Position numbers and translations under genes: made by a program. A stretch of DNA of 6,046 nt from Candidatus Poribacteria bacterium (GTDB taxonomy: Bacteria; Poribacteria; WGA-4E; GCA-2687025), in NCBI GenBank assembly GCA_002687025.1, contig NYZG01000271.1, forward strand, positions 1 to 6,046. Reading direction: 5' to 3'. Below are positions 1-5,940 of the stretch, in pieces. Below the pieces are notes generated by a model. That model saw only the letters and a list, made by a program, of their open reading frames with translations, was not told the DNA's origin and did not search any database. Every line of letters starts with the position of its first letter. Position 1 is the stretch's first letter.

Positions 1-3000
1 GGAGGGCCTCGTTGTCCGCGCTGAAGCGGCCCGGGCCGCCGTCGATGGAAAACCGATAGTCGTCCATCGCGCCCGCTCCCGGCCTGAAGCGGCTCCAGCG
101 GAACGCGAGGGAGGAATGCCGGGCGATCCCCGCCGGGCCGCCGAAGACCGAGAACGCGCCGCCGGGCGTCGGAGCGCCGTCGGCCTGGCTCGTCACCGGC
201 CCGGACACGCCGCTCGCGCCGACGACCGACTCGTTCCCCGACACGTCCGCCGCCGAGACCGCGACGAAGAAGCCCACCCCATCCGCCAGCGTCGGCACGT
301 CGGCCACAGTCACCGAAGACGCGCGAAGCCTGACGACAGGAGCGTCCGGGACATCGGGATGCGCACGCGGCGGCATGTTCGGCAGGAAGGGCAGGTCCGA
401 CACGTACACACGGTATTCCGCAAAGTCCGGCGCCGGCGTCGGCTCCCACACGACGCTCAGCACGCCGCCACCGTCGTTCGGTCGGTCGATGGCCAACACG
501 TTGCGGAGCGGCGCCGGCGGCAGGTCATCGACCGCCTCGACGCGCGCGGACACTGACCCTCCGACGTCGAGGCTGAGACCCGACCTATTCCCGGCCTCAT
601 CGACCGCGACGGCCGCGAAGTACTGCCCTAGACCCGTCCGCGCCGAGACAACGACGAACTCCACGGATCGATCCAACAGGTCGAGATCCTCTGGCACAAG
701 GGCATCGACGGTCGCCAGCGGCGTCGGCGAGCGGAACACGTCGTAGCGTGCGAAATCCGCCGCGGACGTCGCGTCCCACGACACACGAATGAATCCGCCT
801 TCGTCCGTCGGAACATCCCGCGCCATGACGCCGAGGACAGCGGGCGGGGGCGTCGTGTCGAACGTAACCGGCGCGGCGAGTGACCGCGTCGCCGACTTGC
901 CGTTCGCCTTCTGCAAAACGACTGTCACGATTCCGTCGACGAGATCGAATCCCAGGCCGACGTCGAACGAGCCGGCGTATTCGCCTTCGATGTCGGTTTC
1001 CGCAAGCCGCAGGTCCGCCCGGTACGCCGTTCCGTCCGCGCGGTCGATCGAGAACGACCCCGTCGCGCCGGGCGATCCCGTTACCGCGATGCTCAGCGTG
1101 TCACCCAGCGTCAACGGGGCGTCGGCGTCGTGCGACGCGCGGGTGATCGTGGGCGTCGAGGCGTCGATGGACACCGTCGTCGATGCGACCGCGGTCGCCG
1201 CATTTCCCGCGTCGTCCACCAGGCGGCCGCGGACCACGGCGGCGTCGGCGATGTCGCCCGGCCGCACCGTGTATTCGCCACGATAGACTCCGTCGTCGGC
1301 GTCGCCGTCATCGTGCGCGCCGTCGTCGAAGACGGGGATGTCCTCGCGGAACGGCGTCTCACCGTCGGGCAGGATGGCGAACGTGCCGCGCGCTCCGACA
1401 TCGCCCCGCAACGTGACGCCGACCCTGTCCCCCTCGACGAGCACGCCCTCCGCATCGTGCGTCACCGACTCGACGTTCGGGGGCAGCGTGTCCAAGGTCA
1501 GCCCGCGCGAAATGTCGCGGGTCGCTCGATTGCCGACCTCGTCTTCGAAGCTCACGCGTACCGTGCCGCCCACCAGGTGATCCGTCGGGCCGACGACGAG
1601 CTCGCCCTCGTATCGCCCGTCCTCGGTTTCCTCCATCGGGACGTCGGCGCGGGCGGCTGCGCCGTCGGGCCGCAGCAGTGCGAACGCACCGAAGGCGCCC
1701 GGTTCCGCCGTCGCCATCACGTGCAGCGTCGCGCCAACGCCCAACGCCGTGCGTGCGCTGTGGGACGCGTTCAGGATGTTCGGCGGCGTAGTGTCGACCG
1801 TGATGGCGCCCGGGAATGTGACCAGGCGCGTGCGCCCGTCGGCCGTCACGCGCGCTCTCAGGGCCAGGTTGTCGCCGTCGTCGCCGTCGCGTGTGGTCCA
1901 GGTCGCGGAGTAGACGCCGGAGTCGTCCGCGTCGACGAGCGGGGCGGCCTCGCGCGCTGCGGCGCCCGAGGCGTCGACGAGTTCCGCAACCACAGCCGCG
2001 CCCGGGCGCCACGTCAGAGAGATCGCGACCTCGTCGCCGGACCTGAGTGTCCCCGACGCGTCGTGCGTCAAATCCCTGAATAGGGTCGCGTGCAGTTCGT
2101 ATTGAGCGGCGTCGGCCCTGTCGGCATCCACGGCGATGTACGACGCGCCCGGGCCAATGGCCGCCTGGGCGTTAGCCACGTCCTCCGGCATAGCCGCAGT
2201 CGCCGCGCCGAGCTCCGCGCCCGCCCGCGTCAGAATCCGCGCCATAGTGACTGTCGACGCGTCCGCGCGCGACAGCGACGCCACCAACACGCCGCCTGTC
2301 GGGACGTCCACGCGGTACATATCGCGGTCGCCGTCGCCCCACGTGTCGCCGACCATGGCCGTGGCCATCGGCAGGGGCGTCGCGTCCGCGAGGTCGCCGT
2401 TGGGTTCCAGCTCGCGCGCCTCGGACGCGTCGCCCGGGTCGACCGCGATTTGGTACTGCGTCCCGACGGCATCGCCGTCCACGGCGAGGAAGTAGTCGGC
2501 GGAGTCGATACGCAGCGGCATCTCGGCGATCGGCCCGTCGGTTCCGAAGCTCAGGGCCGCAACCTGCTCGGCCTCGCGATACACGCGCAGCCTCGTGGCG
2601 CGGCCATCAGGCGTGTACGCGCGAACGAGCACGTTCCCAGGGGCAACGGCCGGCAGAGCGAACCAATCGACATCCCCGTCCTCCGCCAAGGATCCACGCA
2701 GACGCGGGAGGTTCGCAGCAGAGGCCGCCGCGACGGCCCGCCCGCGCGTGCTGTTCGGCTCGCGTTCGAGCGAGAACGCTGGCGTCGGCGTCCAGGTGGT
2801 GGACAACTCGTAGGAGCCATCGCCCCGCATCTCCACCAGGAGCGGTTCTCCGAGCGTTCCCGCTGCAGAGGTCGCGCGCGGCGTCAGGTCGTCCAGGGCT
2901 GTGCTCTGCACGAGCGTGTCCGTCGCCGCAGCCTGCCGGTAGATACGCGCCTCGACGGCGCCGCTACGACGCGTCACCGTGACCGAGACGATCCCTGGGC

Positions 3001-5923
3001 CCGGCGACTCGATGCGCGTCCAGTCGCTGTCGTTAGCGACGCTCCCCGCGACGGCTTCGTTGGGACGTAGCGGCTCGGCCCGCGCCGCGATGCCGTTCAG
3101 CTCCGTTTCACTCGGCGCGAACGGATCGACGCTGAACGCGCGCGCAGTGGCGACGCCCGAGGCAGACTCCACGACGCGGACCGTGTGCCGACCCGAGGCG
3201 AGGTCGTGGAACGTCGTTGAAGACCCGGACACCACACGCTGCTCGACGCCATCGAGCGTCACGAGGGCATCGCCGATCGGGTCGTCTCGGCCGGCCGGGA
3301 AGCGCAGCCAGTGGAACGTCGCGGATCGGCCGCGCAGGACGCCCACCGGCCCGGCGAGCTCGAGCGGCGACGTGTCCGGCCCGGTCTCCGCCGCCGCGAC
3401 GGCCGGCCCGGCCACCGACCCGGCGCCGAGGGCCGACTCGTTCCCGCTCATGTCGAGGACCGTCACGGCGACGTACGCTTCCGCATCCGTCGGTAGGCCC
3501 GCGATGTCGATGTCCGTGCGAAACGGGGCGCCGACGCGCGCCACAGGGACGAGCCCGACGACATCCTCGATGGCCTCGGGCGCCGCGTACGCGCGGTATT
3601 CGGCGAAATCCGGTAGGAAGGCGGGCGTCCACCGGACGCGGAGCGTCCCGCCATAGTCGTCAGGCACGTTCTCGACCGAGACCGCCGTGATGGGCGTGGG
3701 CAGCCGGTTGTCCTCGGCGGTCACAGGCCCGGCGACAGAGCCGGGAGCCAACGACGACTCGGAGCCCGCACGATCCACCGCGGTCACGGCGACGAACAGC
3801 GCGACGCCACTCGATTCGACCGAGAGGCGCGCCGGCGCATCGGAGGCGCGCAGGGCGGGAGTCAGCCCGTCGACAGAGGTGATTGGCGTTGCCTCAACGT
3901 ATACCCGATATTGGGCGAGATCGGCGGCCTCGCTCGCGGCCCAGTCGACCAGTATCACGCCGCCGTCGTCGTCCGGCGCGTCCACCGCGCTCACCGCGGC
4001 CACAGGAGCAGGGGCGCGGCCGTCCAGCGTGACCGGCTCCCCGACGACCCGTTCGCTGGCGGATCCCTCGATGTCGATCACGCGCGCCGTGACGTCGAGT
4101 CCGAACAGTTCGTCGGTCGACCGCACGACGTAGGAGCCCGCGTAGCGGCCGTCGTTCGGGTCGCCATCGTCGTGCGCGCCGTCGTCGAACATCGGCACGT
4201 CGCGACGCGCGTCGGCGATGGAGAACGACGCGCTAAGGCCCGGCGGGGCGAGCAGGCTGACGCCCAGGACATCGCCCAATGTGAGCGCGGCGATTGCCGT
4301 GTGTTCGGCGGAGAATACCCCCGGCGACTCCAGGGTCGAGGTGAGAGCGTACATCGCGTGTGGCGACTCGCCCTGCGGGATCAGCTCGACGTAGTGGGGC
4401 CCCGCGGTGGCGATCGCGGACAGGGACGCCGTCTGGCCGTTGGCCGCGGTCGCCACGGCTTCCCCGACGAGCAGGAAGTTCGGGTTGTACAGGCGCGCCG
4501 TCGTGGAGCCACGGCCGCCGGCGCGCTCGACGGTGAGACCGAGGACGCCCGGATCGGCGATATCGAGTCGGAACCAGTCCACGTCCGCATCGGCCGCCCA
4601 CGACTGACCGACGACCGTGGCATTGGGCGACAGCACATTGGGAGATCGCGCGTTCACGCGTGGGTCTACGCCGTTGGGCTCGACCTCATACGTCTCGCCG
4701 GCCGGGATGTCCGCCATATCCAGCCGCAGCGCGTAGGGCACGTCGCGCACGTCGTCGTCGTGCACGACTCGAATCAGGATGTCGCCGAGCCCCACAGCGG
4801 TCTCGAATGTGGCGAACTGGTCGTTAGCCGGGCCCAGGTCGAGCTGGGCGATCTGCCGCCCCGCGTCGGGCAGCGACCCGGCGAACGCCTCGACTGCGGC
4901 GAAGCCGCGCGATCCTGGACGAGCGACGGTGATCCTCAATAGGCGCGTCGAAGAGACGTCCATTGCCACGCGGAACCAGTCCACGTCGCCCGCCCTGTCC
5001 GTGGCGCCGTACGCTCGCAGCGACTCCGTCGCGTCGGACGCCGTGAGATTCGTCGCCGACGTATCGGCGTCGTTTGGCTCCGCGTCCCAGAACATCGTCT
5101 CGTCCGGCGCCGCCGCGGTGAGCGTCAGCGTGTAGAGGCTGCCGATCTGCGCCGCCTCGTCCATCTGCACGTGGACGAAGTACGGGACGCCATCAGCCCC
5201 GAACGTCGTGCTGAGGCGGTGGTCGGTCGCGGCAGTCACGCTCTCGTCGAAGACGATGTCGCCCAGGGCGGGCAGATCGCGGTACACGCGGACCGACGCG
5301 CCGCCGCGGCCGCCGGTCGGCCGGCGGAATGTAAGCGTCATCTGACGCGCGGCTGACGCGGGAGTGAGGACATACCAGTCCGCATCATCGGCGGCAACAG
5401 ACATGCCGTGCGTCGGAACGCCGGAGACCAGCGGCGTCGGTACGATGTCGAAGTTGTTCGGCTCGACCTCGACGCGGAACTCGCCGGTCACCGTGAACGC
5501 CGTCCCCACCGGCGTGGGGTCCTCGGCGAAGTCGACCCCAACGGCCGCGACGGTGAACGTGTGCTCGTCGGGAGCCAGCGCATAGAACGTCGCGGTCGGG
5601 CGTGTGGTAAAGACGGTGTCGGCGCCGTCCAGGGAGTATCGGTAGCCGGCGAGCGGCGCGGTCGGGTCGTCGGACACGCCCGCCCACCAGAAGACGACAT
5701 CTTCTAGGTCGGTTGGGCCATCCGGCCCGCTGATGAGGATGGTCTCGGGCGTCGCGACGGCCGCCCCGGCGCCCAGGATCACCCACGCCAGCGCCACGAG
5801 GACGGCGAACGCCAACCGGGCGTGATCGCCACGTGGCGGGTCCGCGTCGCCGATGCGGCACCCAGGGCGAGACGGCTTGCGAGACCGCGTGCGAGACCCG
5901 GCGCCGGGCCCGGTGCGGAACAA
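1..5923 (-). CDS. Giant secreted multidomain repeat protein (PPC, Ig-like and FN3-like modules), C-terminus outside window
   Basis: A continuous frame of 1974 codons (low codon base at 2, 5, 8...) has no stop and runs off the left edge. The start is TTG at 5921-5923: the frame is closed by an upstream TGA inside pyrG, no ATG or GTG lies between, and AAGAGGGG sits 9 bases upstream. Residues 1-57 form a signal peptide. Then come A1 (62-149), PPC-like P1-P3 (151-269, 279-402, 412-532), X1 (533-636), F1-F2 (637-850), A2 (851-935), P4-P6 (936-1284), X2-X5 (1285-1693), F3-F4 (1694-1918) and a truncated A3 (1919-1974). EPN/DxDW motifs mark the P modules and PxDxGG turns mark the F modules. No protease, hydrolase or binding motif is recognisable. 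These modules are known from secreted and surface proteins, so I infer an extracellular or envelope structural, adhesive or scaffold role. The mature part has no Cys and two Lys. The exact function is unknown. Confidence 0.93.
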   Translation of the reverse strand, partial: MFRTGPGAGSRTRSRKPSRPGCRIGDADPPRGDHARLAFAVLVALAWVILGAGAAVATPETILISGPDGPTDLEDVVFWWAGVSDDPTAPLAGYRYSLDGADTVFTTRPTATFYALAPDEHTFTVAAVGVDFAEDPTPVGTAFTVTGEFRVEVEPNNFDIVPTPLVSGVPTHGMSVAADDADWYVLTPASAARQMTLTFRRPTGGRGGASVRVYRDLPALGDIVFDESVTAATDHRLSTTFGADGVPYFVHVQMDEAAQIGSLYTLTLTAAAPDETMFWDAEPNDADTSATNLTASDATESLRAYGATDRAGDVDWFRVAMDVSSTRLLRITVARPGSRGFAAVEAFAGSLPDAGRQIAQLDLGPANDQFATFETAVGLGDILIRVVHDDDVRDVPYALRLDMADIPAGETYEVEPNGVDPRVNARSPNVLSPNATVVGQSWAADADVDWFRLDIADPGVLGLTVERAGGRGSTTARLYNPNFLLVGEAVATAANGQTASLSAIATAGPHYVELIPQGESPHAMYALTSTLESPGVFSAEHTAIAALTLGDVLGVSLLAPPGLSASFSIADARRDVPMFDDGAHDDGDPNDGRYAGSYVVRSTDELFGLDVTARVIDIEGSASERVVGEPVTLDGRAPAPVAAVSAVDAPDDDGGVILVDWAASEAADLAQYRVYVEATPITSVDGLTPALRASDAPARLSVESSGVALFVAVTAVDRAGSESSLAPGSVAGPVTAEDNRLPTPITAVSVENVPDDYGGTLRVRWTPAFLPDFAEYRAYAAPEAIEDVVGLVPVARVGAPFRTDIDIAGLPTDAEAYVAVTVLDMSGNESALGAGSVAGPAVAAAETGPDTSPLELAGPVGVLRGRSATFHWLRFPAGRDDPIGDALVTLDGVEQRVVSGSSTTFHDLASGRHTVRVVESASGVATARAFSVDPFAPSETELNGIAARAEPLRPNEAVAGSVANDSDWTRIESPGPGIVSVTVTRRSGAVEARIYRQAAATDTLVQSTALDDLTPRATSAAGTLGEPLLVEMRGDGSYELSTTWTPTPAFSLEREPNSTRGRAVAAASAANLPRLRGSLAEDGDVDWFALPAVAPGNVLVRAYTPDGRATRLRVYREAEQVAALSFGTDGPIAEMPLRIDSADYFLAVDGDAVGTQYQIAVDPGDASEARELEPNGDLADATPLPMATAMVGDTWGDGDRDMYRVDVPTGGVLVASLSRADASTVTMARILTRAGAELGAATAAMPEDVANAQAAIGPGASYIAVDADRADAAQYELHATLFRDLTHDASGTLRSGDEVAISLTWRPGAAVVAELVDASGAAAREAAPLVDADDSGVYSATWTTRDGDDGDNLALRARVTADGRTRLVTFPGAITVDTTPPNILNASHSARTALGVGATLHVMATAEPGAFGAFALLRPDGAAARADVPMEETEDGRYEGELVVGPTDHLVGGTVRVSFEDEVGNRATRDISRGLTLDTLPPNVESVTHDAEGVLVEGDRVGVTLRGDVGARGTFAILPDGETPFREDIPVFDDGAHDDGDADDGVYRGEYTVRPGDIADAAVVRGRLVDDAGNAATAVASTTVSIDASTPTITRASHDADAPLTLGDTLSIAVTGSPGATGSFSIDRADGTAYRADLRLAETDIEGEYAGSFDVGLGFDLVDGIVTVVLQKANGKSATRSLAAPVTFDTTPPPAVLGVMARDVPTDEGGFIRVSWDATSAADFARYDVFRSPTPLATVDALVPEDLDLLDRSVEFVVVSARTGLGQYFAAVAVDEAGNRSGLSLDVGGSVSARVEAVDDLPPAPLRNVLAIDRPNDGGGVLSVVWEPTPAPDFAEYRVYVSDLPFLPNMPPRAHPDVPDAPVVRLRASSVTVADVPTLADGVGFFVAVSAADVSGNESVVGASGVSGPVTSQADGAPTPGGAFSVFGGPAGIARHSSLAFRWSRFRPGAGAMDDYRFSIDGGPGRFSADNEAL
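2..169 (-). repeat. Module A3, truncated by the window edge
   Basis: Residues 1919-1974. FGGPAGIARHSSLAFRWSRF, then DDYRFSIDGGPG. It matches A1 and A2 in the G-P-x-G turn, the F-x-W strand and the S-[LI]-D-G strand. Its presence right after an F pair predicts that a third block (PPC-like modules first) follows outside the window. Confidence 0.6.
170..844 (-). repeat. FN3-like pair F3-F4
   Basis: Residues 1694-1800 and 1801-1918. F3 has DVPTDEGGFIRVSW and FARYDVFRSP; F4 has DRPNDGGGVLSVVW and FAEYRVYVSD. Both end in V-A-V-x-x-x-D-x-[AS]-G-N-[RE]-S. F4 carries a longer Pro-rich loop at about 1844-1863. F4 resembles F2 closely in FAEYR.Y and GNES and ends in SGVSGPV like the G-S-V-A-G-P of F1 and F2. 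Confidence 0.75.
845..2071 (-). repeat. Tandem array of four Ig-like modules X2-X5
   Basis: Residues 1285-1381, 1382-1482, 1483-1591 and 1592-1693, about 100 residues each. Each opens with [TS]-H-[DS]-A and ends in a D-T-T-P-P type linker (VDTTPP, LDTLPP, IDASTP, FDTTPP). In between are L-x-x-G-D/A, F-x-[IL] and G-x-Y-x-[GA] motifs. X4 has the long acidic loop FDDGAHDDGDADDG (1532-1545); X2, X3 and X5 have short loops (DADDSG, EETEDG, ETDIEG). The opening and linker signatures fit Ig-like / choice-of-anchor X repeats. The X5 region holds the only two lysines of the mature protein (1672, 1676). Confidence 0.72.
1301..1330 (-). repeat. Acidic-loop DNA repeat, copy in X4
   Basis: This 30-base stretch encodes FDDGAHDDGD. 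It is 28/30 identical to 4160-4189, and the two differences are third-position changes in adjacent Asp/Gly codons. The flanking sequence is much less similar. Confidence 0.8.
2072..3118 (-). repeat. Three PPC-like modules P4-P6, two with altered motifs
   Basis: Residues 936-1049, 1050-1166 and 1167-1284. P4 reads ELN (941-943) instead of EPN and NDSDW (Trp968) instead of DVDW, followed by T rather than F. P5 is canonical: EPNS from 1055 and GDVDWFAL with Trp1087. P6 has EPNG from 1173, but GDRDMYRVDV (Met1202, Tyr1203) replaces DVDWF. All keep a late Y-x-[LIE] strand. The triplet mirrors P1-P3, suggesting block duplication followed by drift. Confidence 0.75.
3119..3373 (-). repeat. Module A2
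   Basis: Residues 851-935. LAGPVGVLRGRSATFHWLRF is followed by a short loop, LVTLDGVEQ, and FHDLASGRHTVRVVE. It aligns by eye with A1 and A3 and begins the second block of the protein. It is separated from P4 by a short DPFAPSET linker. Confidence 0.55.
3374..4015 (-). repeat. FN3-like pair F1-F2
   Basis: Residues 637-739 and 740-850. Each has a P-D-D-x-G-G turn, a V-x-W strand, D-[LF]-A-[QE]-Y-R-[VA]-Y, then V-A-V-T-[AV]-x-D-x-[AS]-G and a closing G-S-V-A-G-P. The 'W...Y-x-x-Y ... V-D-x-x-G-N-E-S' pattern is that of fibronectin type III domains found in bacterial extracellular proteins. The pair is immediately followed by A2. Confidence 0.75.
4016..4327 (-). repeat. Module X1, Ig-like repeat with acidic Asp/Gly loop
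   Basis: Residues 533-636. The pattern is L-T-L-G-D then a strand, then RDVPMFDDGAHDDGDPNDG (F579 to G592), then R-Y-A-G-S-Y. The DDG...GD...DG-x-Y signature resembles 'choice-of-anchor X' repeats of secreted proteins. The loop could bind Ca2+, but this is inference only. It is the only X module in the first block and is closest in the loop to X4. Confidence 0.65.
4160..4189 (-). repeat. Acidic-loop DNA repeat, copy in X1
   Basis: Partner of the 1301-1330 copy, encoding the same ten residues FDDGAHDDGD. The copies lie about 2.86 kb apart within one gene, in different blocks of the super-repeat. Confidence 0.8.
4328..5473 (-). repeat. Three PPC-like modules P1-P3
   Basis: Three consecutive modules of about 120 residues. 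P1 has EPNN at 154-157 and DADWYVL with Trp183. P2 has EPND from 282 and GDVDWFRV with Trp316. P3 has EPNG from 415 and DVDWFRLDI with Trp450. The EPN box, the acidic DxDW box about 30 residues later and a final Y-x-L-x-L strand are typical of the bacterial pre-peptidase C-terminal (PPC) jelly-roll fold. Such domains usually trail secreted peptidases and are cleaved or bind substrate. Here they are near the N-terminus, with no peptidase before them. Confidence 0.8.
5477..5740 (-). repeat. Module A1, Ig/FN3-like domain after the signal peptide
   Basis: Residues 62-149. A GP.G turn is followed by FWWAGVSDD, then GYRYSLDGAD and a closing strand HTFTVAAVGVD. It resembles the domain that presents a 'W-x-G-x-D-D... 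Y-x-Y-x-L-D-G' pattern in large bacterial surface proteins. Its counterparts are A2 (851-935; FHWLRF ... LVTLDGVEQ) and truncated A3 (1919-1974; FRWSRF ... YRFSIDGGPG). Each A module opens a new block of the protein. Family naming is tentative. Confidence 0.6.
5753..5923 (-). other. Signal peptide with long basic n-region
   Basis: Residues 1-36 are rich in Arg, Ser, Pro and Gly. Residues 37-57 (LAFAVLVALAWVILGAG, then AAVA) form a hydrophobic core ending in A-V-A before Thr58, a standard signal peptidase I site. There is no twin-arginine pair, so Sec export is expected. The n-region is unusually long for a Sec signal. The single Cys (residue 22) precedes the core and is not a lipobox. Confidence 0.82.
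5867..5897 (-). repeat. Three 12-bp-spaced GTCTCGC repeats encoding SRxx
   Basis: GCGAGAC on the plus strand occurs at 5867-5873, 5879-5885 and 5891-5897, exactly 12 bases apart. In the giant gene these read as TCT CGC within S-R-T-R, S-R-K-P and S-R-P-G, residues 10-21 of the leader. The period is a whole number of codons, which fits tandem duplication of a 12-bp unit. Confidence 0.8.
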
Positions 5924-5940
5924 AGTGATTAGCCCCTCTT
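5921..5940 (-). promoter_or_regulatory. Ribosome binding site and TTG start of the giant gene
   Basis: On the minus strand AAGAGGGG (5933-5940) precedes TTG (5921-5923) by 9 bases. The SD-like sequence lies within the last codons of pyrG (AAG AGG GGC TAA). This site decides the start: it is the only initiation codon in the frame between the upstream stop and the signal peptide. The next candidate, TTG at 5813-5815, has no comparable SD and would remove every basic residue ahead of the hydrophobic core. Confidence 0.75.

Noticed and set aside
1359..2012. Minus-strand frame of 217 codons
   Set aside because: It is an out-of-frame shadow of X2-X4, Arg-rich and without domains, while the main frame encodes recognisable repeats.
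4145..4189. Dockerin or EF-hand Ca2+ site in the acidic loop
   Set aside because: The spacing of Asp and Gly does not match the strict DxDxDG loop, and no flanking helix is evident. Metal binding is left as a possibility only.
1130..4942. Long plus-strand open frames (1130-2083, 2090-3070, 3911-4942) of 317-343 codons
   Set aside because: Their translations are Arg/Ala/Val-rich low-complexity text with no motif. They lie antisense to well-formed repeats and are explained by GC-rich codons lacking stops.
5813..5815. Alternative TTG start at residue 37
   Set aside because: There is no good SD, and it would leave the signal peptide without any positive charge ahead of its core. TTG at 5921-5923 has an SD at good spacing.
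5854..5860. Lipoprotein lipobox at Cys22, or Tat signal
   Set aside because: Cys22 lies before the hydrophobic core and is preceded by Arg-Pro-Gly, not a lipobox. No consecutive Arg-Arg motif precedes the core.
5385..5861. Minus-strand ATG frame of 158 codons near the start of the giant gene
   Set aside because: It is in another frame from the signal peptide, A1 and P1, and its translation is Arg-rich nonsense. The ATG does not fit the motif-bearing frame.
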